From Candidatus Gastranaerophilales bacterium (GTDB taxonomy: Bacteria > Cyanobacteriota > Vampirovibrionia > Gastranaerophilales > Gastranaerophilaceae): a stretch of 64,000 nt of DNA. The notes beneath the pieces were generated by a model. The model saw nothing but the letters and a program-made list of their open reading frames with translations. It was not told where the DNA came from and did not search any database. The stretch is from NCBI GenBank assembly GCA_944325825.1, contig CALVBP010000006.1, positions 21,129-85,128 on the forward strand, in the 5' to 3' direction. The position numbers were made by a program, and so were the translations under genes. This document shows, in pieces, positions 42,061 to 49,129 of the stretch (the first letter of the stretch is position 1; every line of letters starts with the position of its first letter).

Positions 42061-42079
42061 GCTCTAAAGCTACTTAAAC

Positions 42080-42112
42080 ATTGATAGATTCCGGTTCAGA
42101 GGCCGGAATGAC
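42080..42112 (-). repeat. GTCA-type palindromic repeat, copy 3 (inverted)
   Basis: On the minus strand GTC-ATTCCGG-CCTCTGAA-CCGGAAT-CTATCAAT keeps the flanks of copies 1 and 2 with a new, self-complementary stem. Confidence 0.75.
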
Positions 42113-42186
42113 TGAGTCCAATTCGTTATTCTGAGGCATTAGCCGAAGAACCGCAATGGTTGGGCACTTCCACCCTTAGTCTTTGC

Positions 42187-42214
42187 GATACTTCGCTTAC
42201 GCTTAGTATGACGG
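42187..42214 (+). repeat. bracketing direct repeat, right copy
   Basis: It matches 40901-40928 at 26 of 28 positions and has the same orientation. Confidence 0.85.
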
Positions 42215-42220
42215 TAGAAG

Positions 42221-42257
42221 GTAGGATGCGGTAAATCGTTGATTTACCGCATCCTAC
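42221..42257. repeat. perfect 17-bp hairpin with 3-base loop
   Basis: GTAGGATGCGGTAAATC (42221-42237) pairs exactly with 42241-42257, loop GTT. No T-run follows. It lies 54 bases before the small gene at 42311. Confidence 0.85.
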
Positions 42258-42310
42258 TTGAAAAGAAATAACCTTAATGCTAAACTATAGGTCAAAAGAG
42301 GTATGAAAAA

Positions 42311-42514
42311 GTGACAGTCGAATTAACCAACGAAGAAATTGTAACAAAATTACTCTCCTCTAATGAAGTTATAAAGCCTCAAAAGGGTAATTTTTATATT
42401 TCTAACCCTATGCTGGATACTTTAGGTGATTTTTTGCTTGATATAGAACCTGAATATCAAAAGCCTCCGTCACTTGAGACAAAGGATACAAAATATATTT
42501 TTATAAAGCAATAA
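42311..42514 (+). CDS. small protein of unknown function, 67 aa
   Basis: The 67-residue ORF uses a GTG start with AGAGG about ten bases upstream. It contains VELTNEEIVTKLLSSNEVIK and a Pro/Glu-rich part ending KDTKYIFIKQ. It has no signal peptide, membrane helix or recognised domain. A strong terminator begins immediately after the stop, which supports a real gene. It sits at the right end of the repeat island. Confidence 0.6.
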   Translation: MTVELTNEEIVTKLLSSNEVIKPQKGNFYISNPMLDTLGDFLLDIEPEYQKPPSLETKDTKYIFIKQ

Positions 42515-42536
42515 AAAACTCCCTGTCGGGAGTTTT
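42515..42536. terminator. bidirectional terminator between two convergent genes
   Basis: AAAACTCCC and GGGAGTTTT form a 9-bp stem with loop TGTC, with A- and T-runs outside. It serves the 67-aa gene and the minus-strand gene ending at 42542. Confidence 0.9.
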
Positions 42537-42541
42537 TTATT

Positions 42542-43675
42542 TTATGATTCCGGTGACCAATCTTTTATACTATAGCCTTTGTGGTATGCATACTGCTGTA
42601 AATAATATTTATCTTCATATTTCTGAAGTACATATTCTTGTTTATCTTGATCACTTACGTAAATATATTCACCATCATTTGTTTCTTTATATTTATAAGT
42701 AATATCTTTTTTATCGTGGATTACTATTATTTCTGGGTAATTACCGTTTTCAGCTTGTGTAATGCTTGAAAGTTGACCATCTGACTCAGTATCTCTGGTC
42801 ATATTACTGGTGTCATGCGCTTTTACAACATCTCCGTCTTTAAGCTCACTGGAACCATCATAGTTTTCATAGCCGGACTCATAGAATGATTGTTTGATTA
42901 CAGCTTCCAAGCCATGTAGTCTAGAATTATTTAATAACTCTATTTTTAGACTTATACCAACTGTTTTTAACAACTCTATTAATTTTTCTTCAAATTTTTT
43001 CTTATCTTCATCAGATAAGCCCTCAAAGCCATCTTCAGGTAATGTACCAATCAAGCCGTTAATATCAGTAACCTCATCAATTTTTGAAACTTCAGTTTTT
43101 GGTACAACACCTGTTATACCCACTTTGTCCCGAAGTGTATCTAAATCTATTTTTAATAGTCTAATTTGTTCTTTATTATCATCATCATTAATACCGTCAT
43201 CTGCCTTTAACGAATTTATTTTTTCTGTTAATTCATTTAGTTCATCATCTGTTATGCTTTCTTTCTGTTGTAATTTTTGCAAAGCTTCTCGAGCATCATT
43301 GATAGCTGAATATTCAGAATCTGTTTTCTCTATAGTTTTTGTTCTTACACGGCCGGTATTATTAGATGTGACATTGTTAGTGGTAGCGCCGCCGCCCCAG
43401 CCGAGCATAGGCATACCCATGCCCCAGCCGCCGCCGAAGCCCATACCGCCAAAGCCAAGCCATCCGCCGAGCATATTAAGACCGCCCATCAGCCAGCCGC
43501 CTAATCCATATCCCAGACCTGCGCCCAGACCCGACCAGAAATTACCATGTCCGCCATTGCAGGAATAATTAATATTAAAGATGCTTCCGTAGTTATTCCC
43601 GCCGCCATGGCATGCGCCATGCCCGTGGAACATTTCATAGTGTTGGAATGCTGAATGACATCTGCCTACTGACAT
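42542..43675 (-). CDS. glycine-rich N-terminal / coiled-coil protein of unknown function, 377 aa
   Basis: Residues 1-95 are dominated by Gly, with His, Trp, Met and Asn (for example GHGNFWSGLGAGLGYGLGG, GFGGMGFGGGWGMGMPMLGW). Residues 108-190 are charged and helical, probably a coiled coil. The C-terminal third is rich in Tyr/Asp/Lys (YICS-like aromatic pattern; YKYKETNDGEYIYVSDQDK). There is no cleavable signal peptide. The architecture suggests a structural or surface protein, possibly exported by a non-Sec route such as the flagellar apparatus, but this is inference. SD GAGGTAAG. Its promoter region resembles that of the 32244 gene and lies next to a 12-bp dyad. Confidence 0.8.
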   Translation of the reverse strand: MSVGRCHSAFQHYEMFHGHGACHGGGNNYGSIFNINYSCNGGHGNFWSGLGAGLGYGLGGWLMGGLNMLGGWLGFGGMGFGGGWGMGMPMLGWGGGATTNNVTSNNTGRVRTKTIEKTDSEYSAINDAREALQKLQQKESITDDELNELTEKINSLKADDGINDDDNKEQIRLLKIDLDTLRDKVGITGVVPKTEVSKIDEVTDINGLIGTLPEDGFEGLSDEDKKKFEEKLIELLKTVGISLKIELLNNSRLHGLEAVIKQSFYESGYENYDGSSELKDGDVVKAHDTSNMTRDTESDGQLSSITQAENGNYPEIIVIHDKKDITYKYKETNDGEYIYVSDQDKQEYVLQKYEDKYYLQQYAYHKGYSIKDWSPES

Positions 43676-43755
43676 AATTCTTACCTCATATTATTTACAT
43701 CTTATATATATATTAAGTATATATAAGACCTCCGATTTCACATTTGTTTTAATCT

Positions 43756-43793
43756 GTTACAAAACTTTACATTTATGTATTAAGTTTTGTAAC
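43756..43793. promoter_or_regulatory. 12-bp inverted repeat in a divergent promoter region (candidate operator)
   Basis: GTTACAAAACTT (43756-43767) and AAGTTTTGTAAC (43782-43793) are perfect complements around a 14-base centre. The dyad lies between the minus-strand gene starting at 43675 and the sigma-28-like promoter at 43811. Confidence 0.55.
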
Positions 43794-43810
43794 AATATCT
43801 TATAAAACCC

Positions 43811-43837
43811 TAAAGTTTTCGGGAAAAATGCCGATAT
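43811..43837 (+). promoter_or_regulatory. near-perfect sigma-28 (FliA) promoter of the 43877 gene
   Basis: TAAAGTTT (43811-43818), 11 bases, GCCGATAT (43830-43837). The known FliA consensus is TAAAGTTT-N11-GCCGATAA, so 15 of 16 bases match at the right spacing. The predicted start is about 30 bases before the ATG. Confidence 0.75.
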
Positions 43838-43876
43838 ATATATTACGAAAAGGGATTAAAAACAAGGTATCGGAAA

Positions 43877-44275
43877 ATGGGAATCAACATTACTCACACA
43901 ATGGATTTATTCCAGTTTGAAAACAAAGAAAACTTAAGAAACACCGCCAGGTATATTCTCAATAAGAACGGTGCTTCTGAGGAAGCTTCTCAGAAAATCG
44001 TCGAGAAAACAATCTTTGATGCTGACAAACAAATAAAAGATTGGTATTCCAATCCTCAGCTTGCTGTCATCAAAGCATCTTCACAAATTAGCATGAACAA
44101 TACATTAAAAGAAACTTTAAAATATCTAAAAAGTCATGCAAACAAAAAAATAACAAAAGAACCGGTGCTCGGAGAACTTTGGGAAAAATTAAATAGTTCA
44201 AGTGAAAACGTTTACAAAGGGGAGCTTCTTGAATTTCAAATCGATGATGCTGCCGTGAATATTTTTGCGGCTTAA
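43877..44275 (+). CDS. undescribed 132-aa protein under a sigma-28-type promoter
   Basis: The soluble, helical 132-residue protein has the phrases FENKENLRNTARYILNKNG, SQKIVEKTIFDADKQIKDW and a C-terminal LLEFQIDDAAVNIFAA. I recognise no family. There is no signal peptide or transmembrane segment. A near-consensus FliA promoter lies upstream, which ties it to the late flagellar/chemotaxis regulon. It could be an anti-sigma-like factor, chaperone, motor accessory or an exported filament-associated protein. SD AAGG about ten bases before the ATG. The stop shares TTAA with the convergent gene. Confidence 0.82.
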   Translation: MGINITHTMDLFQFENKENLRNTARYILNKNGASEEASQKIVEKTIFDADKQIKDWYSNPQLAVIKASSQISMNNTLKETLKYLKSHANKKITKEPVLGELWEKLNSSSENVYKGELLEFQIDDAAVNIFAA

Positions 44276-44724
44276 TTAAGCGCAGCTTTCACAACTACCT
44301 TTTTAACAGTCATGGTCCTTCCGGAATTAATTGACGGTTTATGTGCATCATGGGGGTAAAATAAAAGGAATTCCCCTTCATTTAACTCTTGATATTCTTC
44401 CGCAACATCTGATTTTAGAAATTCGATATCTTTTTCGCTATCATATTTTATGATGGTTTTGCAGTTCGTAATATCGGTTACTCCGAGCAATTCATTACCA
44501 TTTATCATGTATTGAATATCCGTATATTTTCTATGAGCTTCATAATCTGCATCATTTTTTGTGTCATAAACCTGAACATTTGCCCAGACTTTATCCTCAT
44601 CAATTATATATTTCCCGGGTTGAATATTTTTTAAATCAGTTGTTCTTAACCAATCAAAGCCTTTTTTAATATTCTCTGATAATCCTTCGTAAACATTAGA
44701 ATTTACTAATTTATCTTTTATCAT
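44272..44724 (-). CDS. YhcH/YjgK/YiaL-family protein (DUF386)
   Basis: The 150-residue cupin-like protein matches the YhcH/EbgC group: YIIDEDKVWANVQVYDTK, EAHRKYTDIQYMINGNELL and FLLFYPHDAHKPSI, with the His/Glu/Asp metal set of this fold. Members bind zinc and are linked to sialic acid or other sugar handling (anomerase-like roles). I start it at 44724 because GGAGG lies six bases upstream; an in-frame ATG at 44799 has no SD. Sugar substrate is unknown. Confidence 0.88.
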   Translation of the reverse strand: MIKDKLVNSNVYEGLSENIKKGFDWLRTTDLKNIQPGKYIIDEDKVWANVQVYDTKNDADYEAHRKYTDIQYMINGNELLGVTDITNCKTIIKYDSEKDIEFLKSDVAEEYQELNEGEFLLFYPHDAHKPSINSGRTMTVKKVVVKAALN

Positions 44725-44813
44725 AAAGTCCTCCGTAACCTTCTCTAATTCTAGTTTCAAGGAGGTTCTTTTGCAAATTATGTTAACAAATGTTAACAAT
44801 TTACAACAAAAAA

Positions 44814-44846
44814 GGCAATTTTTAAAAATAAAAAAACTTTATATCT
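44814..44846 (+). promoter_or_regulatory. conserved promoter box of the 44880 gene
   Basis: GGCAATTTTT (44814-44823) and ACTTTATAT (44836-44844) with an A-rich spacer. The same box at the same spacing occurs before the minus-strand gene starting at 50722 (50770-50740), with about six mismatches in 31 bases. Confidence 0.5.
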
Positions 44847-44879
44847 ATGTAAGGTTAGAAAAAGTTAGGTAGGTTCATT

Positions 44880-45392
44880 ATGTTAATGGCATTCTGGGAA
44901 ACCCAGAGATTAACACGCGAAATAAATGCTCTTGAAAAGCAGGCGATGCTGAAACAAATTGAGCTTTCTCATTATCAGAAATACGCCAGCGTTTTGGGTG
45001 GTTCTTCTATTATGACCCTGGGAAATATTGCAGGGTTATCGGCAGAACTTCTACCGAGAGCTTCTATGTTTGCTCAGTACTCCGACCAGGTAAGTTCGAT
45101 GAGTGCTATGCAGAACCTGCAAGCTATGAAATTTATGGGAAGAGTTCCTTATACAGGCAATCCGATGGTTCAGTACCAAATGGAAATGAGTGCCTTCAGA
45201 AGCTTTAAAGAACAATCAATGAAAGCTCTGAAACAACAGGAAGCTCAAGTTATGAACGAAAAAGAAAAAGAAATACAACTTGAACTTAATGATATAGAAC
45301 AACGATTGAAGATGAAACGAGCAAGACTCCAAAGCTGTAAAGATCTCGCATCAAGGGAAGCTGAGCAAGATGCTCCTAGATTCGGGTACTAA
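44880..45392 (+). CDS. coiled-coil protein of unknown function, 170 aa
   Basis: The 170-residue protein has helical ends (ETQRLTREINALEKQAMLKQ; EKEIQLELNDIEQRLKMKR) flanking a Met/Ser/Ala-rich centre (MSAMQNLQAMKFMGRVPYTG). It has no signal peptide, and no homologue is recognised. Such helical termini with a low-complexity centre recall axial or translocated proteins, but this is only a resemblance. AGGTAGG lies six bases before the chosen ATG at 44880; a second ATG two codons later is possible. A terminator follows. Confidence 0.78.
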   Translation: MLMAFWETQRLTREINALEKQAMLKQIELSHYQKYASVLGGSSIMTLGNIAGLSAELLPRASMFAQYSDQVSSMSAMQNLQAMKFMGRVPYTGNPMVQYQMEMSAFRSFKEQSMKALKQQEAQVMNEKEKEIQLELNDIEQRLKMKRARLQSCKDLASREAEQDAPRFGY

Positions 45393-45462
45393 AAATTTCC
45401 TCACTAGTTAAAACTCTAAAAACATAATGTGAAGTGTATACCTATTAACTAAATTTCCCCTC

Positions 45463-45487
45463 GCCTCTTATCCTAAAGAGGCTTTTT
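45463..45487 (+). terminator. rho-independent terminator after the 44880 gene
   Basis: GCCTCTT and AAGAGGC form a 7-bp stem (loop ATCCTA) followed by TTTTT, 70 bases downstream of the stop. Confidence 0.85.
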
Positions 45488-45508
45488 CTTATGCTAATCT
45501 TTTTATAA

Positions 45509-46123
45509 TTAAGATTTTCTAATTGCCACAGCAAAGCTATTCTCTAAATGATAAACCTTATCATCAACAGCTGTAATTTTATAGTTAAAATGTTTTGCAA
45601 AGTTTAAAAAACTATCAGTAGTCCACACACTATAGTGTTTATCAGGATAACGAAATAACTTGTTGTAATTTTTATGCCGATTTTCAAATTCTTCTATTGT
45701 TGTACATGGTTTATCCCTGTCAAACATACGTTCTTTATGGGGTATAATGCAAACTACATATTTATTTTTTTTAACTATGCGCAGCCATTCATTTATGGCC
45801 GAAACAGGGTCATAAAAATGCTCCAACACATGACTTGAAAATACAAAGTCTGTAGAATTATCCGCCAGGGGTATATTGTCCCCGTTTGCTATTATATCAA
45901 CCTTCTTTATATAGTTACCCAGTTTCATCTGCTCTATTGAATAACAATCTTCAACAGACCTGTGGTCAGAAATATCAATATTTATAGCACGGAACTTGAA
46001 TGTTTGATGAGAAGCTCCTCCTATTTCAACACCAAAGCCTTTACAGTATTTTGAAATAATTTCAGGATCTTTGTAGACAAGCTTAAGACCAAGTTTTTTC
46101 CTTATATAATTCGTTACGGTCAT
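45509..46123 (-). CDS. class I SAM-dependent methyltransferase
   Basis: The 204-residue protein has a Rossmann methyltransferase core. Motif I is GFGVEIGGASHQ and the acidic loop FRAINIDISDHRSVEDC; motif IV reads DFVFSSHVLEHFYDPVSAIN, a methyltransf_11/UbiE-type signature. Substrate is not evident. The middle phrase IIPHKERMFDRDKPCTTIEE is shared with enzymes found in glycan or lipid clusters. It follows the 46135 gene by 11 bases on the same strand. Confidence 0.88.
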   Translation of the reverse strand: MTVTNYIRKKLGLKLVYKDPEIISKYCKGFGVEIGGASHQTFKFRAINIDISDHRSVEDCYSIEQMKLGNYIKKVDIIANGDNIPLADNSTDFVFSSHVLEHFYDPVSAINEWLRIVKKNKYVVCIIPHKERMFDRDKPCTTIEEFENRHKNYNKLFRYPDKHYSVWTTDSFLNFAKHFNYKITAVDDKVYHLENSFAVAIRKS

Positions 46124-46134
46124 TGAAAGAATCT

Positions 46135-46818
46135 CTAGTAAACCGGAATATCAATCGGTGTAATTAATTTTACTGTCAGGACATCCCCTGTATTGATATA
46201 CACATCTTGTCCCAGTCTGAACATATCAGCAATACTATCACCTATAAAATACCCCACTCCGCCGATAAATCCGCCGATAGCGCAAATTGGGGCAGTTAAA
46301 TACTGGATTCCGGGAGCTGATTCACCGGCTTTCATGCCATATTGAGTAGCATTAACCGTAATGTCAACACCTTTTTTATAATTATTATAAACAGCTTCTC
46401 CATAACCTAAATTTTTATAAAGTCCGCCGTCATAATAGATATTTTCGAACTGGCAGACAGCCATATCAAGTGGTATTTGGCGGCCGCTTGGTGTTACAAC
46501 GTGGTCAAAATCGAGATATAGTTTTGCACCTCTGGAAAATCTCTTTGCAGTATTAACATCTGCAACACTCCCTCTTACAATTGTTCCGGCAGGTAAAACA
46601 ACACTCGTCCCGCTTGTCTGGTCATTTAAAAGAGTTGCCACAAAAGAATCTCCTGCACTACCCGAAAAGGTGCTTACCGGCTGCAAAAATTCCAGTTTAA
46701 ACATAGTTCCCTCCGGAATTCTTTTTGTTCTTGCATCCGCTTTAAATGCTGCAAAAGCATTCATTGTTGTAAAACAAAAAACCACGGCTAATATTAAAAA
46801 TGTTTTTAAACTTTTCAT
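46135..46818 (-). CDS. exported beta-domain protein (VirB10/TrbI-like fold, paralogue 3)
   Basis: The 227-residue protein has a signal peptide (MKSLKTFLILAVVFCFTTMNAFA). The mature part follows the same plan as the pair at 11-12.6 kb: IPEGTMFKLEFLQPVSTFSG, VLPAGTIVRGSVADVNTAKR, LDFDHVVTPSGRQIPLDMA, then a Gly-rich hydrophobic stretch (APICAIGGFIGGVGYFIG) and a closing strand (GDVLTVKLITPIDIPVY). I choose the start at 46818, five bases after AGAGGAGA; an in-frame ATG at 46866 lacks an SD. It is away from any ExbBD genes, so the family is not tied to that cluster. Confidence 0.85.
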   Translation of the reverse strand: MKSLKTFLILAVVFCFTTMNAFAAFKADARTKRIPEGTMFKLEFLQPVSTFSGSAGDSFVATLLNDQTSGTSVVLPAGTIVRGSVADVNTAKRFSRGAKLYLDFDHVVTPSGRQIPLDMAVCQFENIYYDGGLYKNLGYGEAVYNNYKKGVDITVNATQYGMKAGESAPGIQYLTAPICAIGGFIGGVGYFIGDSIADMFRLGQDVYINTGDVLTVKLITPIDIPVY

Positions 46819-46869
46819 AAAACTCTCCTCTAAAATGCACCCTGAGTATAGCATATCTGAAAGCAAAAA

Positions 46870-48006
46870 TCAATTTTCATCAATGTTTTTAAAATTAGCT
46901 TTAAGAACAGTTTCCGGCTTGATTGTACGTTTTCTTACAAGATTAGCAGCAACTATAGCTGTTGCCGGAACGCAAATAACTATAGCGCAGCTTCCTATTA
47001 AAGCTGAAGAAATTTCCGTCACGACCTGATTTAAGTTAATAAACTTCTGTAAATCAATATTTGAGGCTAAGAGCAAAAGCGGCAGAGATCCCCCGAGATA
47101 AACTAAAATAAGAGTATTAGCCATTGTGCCGATTATGTCACGCCCAACATTCATGCCGGATATAAACAATTCTTTTACAGTTTTTGTATTATCGATTGAA
47201 AAAATTTCATTAACCGTACTCGCAATAGACATAGCAACATCCATTACAGCTCCGAGTGTAGCAAGCATCATAGTTGAAATAACAATACTGACAAAATCCA
47301 ATTCAGGATGAGCAGAATACAGAAACATTACATTTTCACTGCTAAATCCGTTTAAAGCAGCAGCTTTAACAGTTACAAAAGATAATATACCGGCAAAAAT
47401 AAGACTCAGAGTGCTGCCCAGAACAGCAGAAGAACTTTTCTTGTTAAAACCGCCTACCAGATACATAGTAAGCGCTGTCGCAAAAATGCTTATTATAATT
47501 GTGCCTAACACAGGATTAATTCCAAATATAACAAGAGGACATAGAAAGTTATATATAAGAATGCAGGTTATAATAATAGAAATCAGGCTATAAAAACCTT
47601 TCTTCCGCCCAATATAAATTAATAGGGCACAAAAGATTAATGAAAGTCCCAGTAAAACGCCCGAGCGATGAACATCTTCAATTGAATACTCAATTCCTGA
47701 ACCGTTATCTTCCACATGAAGTATAACTTTAACGCCTTTCTTGAGTTTTATATCATAATATGGATTTCCGGTGAGTACATTATCCAAAATAACAACTTCA
47801 CCTTTATCTTTTCCTTTTATAATTTTAACCTGAGCCGATTGTTTAACTTGAGCTACTTCTGAATTCTCGTTCAAATCAACATAATCAACTTTTTGAACAA
47901 TTCCTATTTCCGAGGGATAAATTTTACCCTGTTCAATCGTGTCATCAGCACATGCCGGCAAAATTAAAGTAAAAAGCATTATTAAGATTATAAAAAATTT
48001 TTTCAT
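46870..48006 (-). CDS. YibE/F-family multipass membrane protein
   Basis: The 378-residue protein has a signal-like N-terminus (MKKFFIILIMLFTLILPACA), an extracytoplasmic beta-rich domain (about 25-115) and seven or eight transmembrane helices. The YibE/F signatures include SGVLLGLSLIFCALLIYIG, NPVLGTIIISIFATALTMYL and GAVMDVAMSIASTVNEI. Its biochemical role is poorly known; some members are proposed exporters. The start at 48006 follows AGAGGATG and lies 10 bases after ruvB, so the longer frame reaching into ruvB is not used. Confidence 0.9.
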   Translation of the reverse strand: MKKFFIILIMLFTLILPACADDTIEQGKIYPSEIGIVQKVDYVDLNENSEVAQVKQSAQVKIIKGKDKGEVVILDNVLTGNPYYDIKLKKGVKVILHVEDNGSGIEYSIEDVHRSGVLLGLSLIFCALLIYIGRKKGFYSLISIIITCILIYNFLCPLVIFGINPVLGTIIISIFATALTMYLVGGFNKKSSSAVLGSTLSLIFAGILSFVTVKAAALNGFSSENVMFLYSAHPELDFVSIVISTMMLATLGAVMDVAMSIASTVNEIFSIDNTKTVKELFISGMNVGRDIIGTMANTLILVYLGGSLPLLLLASNIDLQKFINLNQVVTEISSALIGSCAIVICVPATAIVAANLVRKRTIKPETVLKANFKNIDEN

Positions 48007-48016
48007 AAAACATCCT

Positions 48017-49084
48017 CTAAACATCAAAGAGTGAAGTCTGGCATGAAGGCTGTTTAATTCCCAAATGTCTGTATCCTTCGGGAGAAACCTTTCGTCCTCT
48101 CGGAGTTCTCTGTAAAAATCCGGCTTGCAAAAGATACGGTTCACAAACATCTTCTATTGTTCTCACATCTTCGCTTAACGCTGCAGCTATTGTCTCAATT
48201 CCTACCGGTCCCCCGTCATATTTTTCAATAATAAGATTCAAAAGCGCCCTATCTGTAGTATCTAACCCGAATTTATCAATCTTTAAAATGTCAAGAGATT
48301 CATCTGCGACTTTTTCATCAATCAGCCCGTCATATTTTACTATTGCGAAATCTGAGACTCTTTTCACAAGTCTATTTGCAATCCTCGGAGTTCCTCTTGA
48401 CCTCATTGCAATAGCTTTTGCACCCTCAGGCGTAATATCAATATCTAATATTCCTGCCGTACGTCTTACGACCCGGGAAAGCTCTTCAATCGTATAAAAT
48501 TCAAGTCTATGTATCATACCAAAACGGTCTCTCAACGGTCCTGAGAGTTCTCCGGCCTTAGTTGTTGCTCCAATAAGAGTAAATTTAGGAATCGGAATCC
48601 TTAAGGTTTTAGCAGTCTGGCTTTTACCGGTTGTCATATCAAGAGTAAAGTCTTCCATTGCAGGATAGAGAATTTCTTCCGCAACCTTATTCAAGCGATG
48701 TATTTCATCTATAAATAATATTTCCCCGCCTTTTAAAGACATCAATATGCCTATAATATCTCTTGGACGTTCCAGCGCCGGTGCAGAAGTGATTTTGATA
48801 TCAACCCCCATTTGGGCGGCAATTACGCCTGCTATCGTTGTTTTACCCAAGCCCGGAGGCCCGTAAAATAGCAGGTGGTCAAGAGGTTTGTTTCTTTTCT
48901 TCGCAGCTTCAAGGGTTATCTTTAAAGTTTCTTTTAGACTGCTTTGCCCTATATAACTGTCAAAATCCTTGGGTCTGATACTATTTTCGAAAGTTTTATC
49001 ATACTCAATACTATCAGGTTTAATAACCGGATTTTTCTTCAAACTTCCCCTAACATTATTATTATCGTCTGATATTATAGCCAT
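48017..49084 (-). CDS. ruvB: Holliday junction branch migration ATPase RuvB
   Basis: The 355-residue AAA+ motor has an N-terminal extension, [18 protein letters not shown], Walker [17 protein letters not shown], Walker [20 protein letters not shown], sensor [21 protein letters not shown] and a winged-helix C-terminus ([20 protein letters not shown]). It drives branch migration with RuvA. ruvA and ruvC are not adjacent here. SD is weak. Length is normal. Confidence 0.97.
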   Translation of the reverse strand: MAIISDDNNNVRGSLKKNPVIKPDSIEYDKTFENSIRPKDFDSYIGQSSLKETLKITLEAAKKRNKPLDHLLFYGPPGLGKTTIAGVIAAQMGVDIKITSAPALERPRDIIGILMSLKGGEILFIDEIHRLNKVAEEILYPAMEDFTLDMTTGKSQTAKTLRIPIPKFTLIGATTKAGELSGPLRDRFGMIHRLEFYTIEELSRVVRRTAGILDIDITPEGAKAIAMRSRGTPRIANRLVKRVSDFAIVKYDGLIDEKVADESLDILKIDKFGLDTTDRALLNLIIEKYDGGPVGIETIAAALSEDVRTIEDVCEPYLLQAGFLQRTPRGRKVSPEGYRHLGIKQPSCQTSLFDV

Positions 49085-49129
49085 ACATAAATCTTAGCAT
49101 AAATGAGGGGTTTTGTGTATTTATTTACA

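Larger units (their letters stand above)
40661..42310. other. gene-free, repeat-rich island of about 1.6 kb
   Basis: No convincing gene lies here. ORFs in this stretch follow the repeats and have no SD or family match. The segment holds at least six kinds of repeat: a bracketing 28-base direct repeat (40901-40928 and 42187-42214), G/C-rich palindromes, GTCA-type palindromes, two roughly 90-base direct repeats, a polypyrimidine inverted repeat and a 17-bp perfect hairpin at its right end. Confidence 0.8.

Noticed and set aside
41097..42067. Several 60-90-residue ORFs in the repeat island
   Set aside because: They are translations of repeats in several frames (for example FFGRKM, SFFGS) with no SD or consistent start.
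40901..42257. CRISPR array
   Set aside because: Repeats are of different kinds, irregularly spaced, not separated by unique spacers, and no cas gene is present.
42894..43568. 224-residue plus-strand ORF
   Set aside because: Antisense of the glycine-rich/coiled-coil gene; Ser/Pro-rich shadow composition and no SD.
46819..48150. Upstream extensions of the beta-domain (46866) and YibE/F (48150) frames
   Set aside because: The shorter starts have SD sequences and begin with signal peptides; the YibE/F extension lies inside ruvB.
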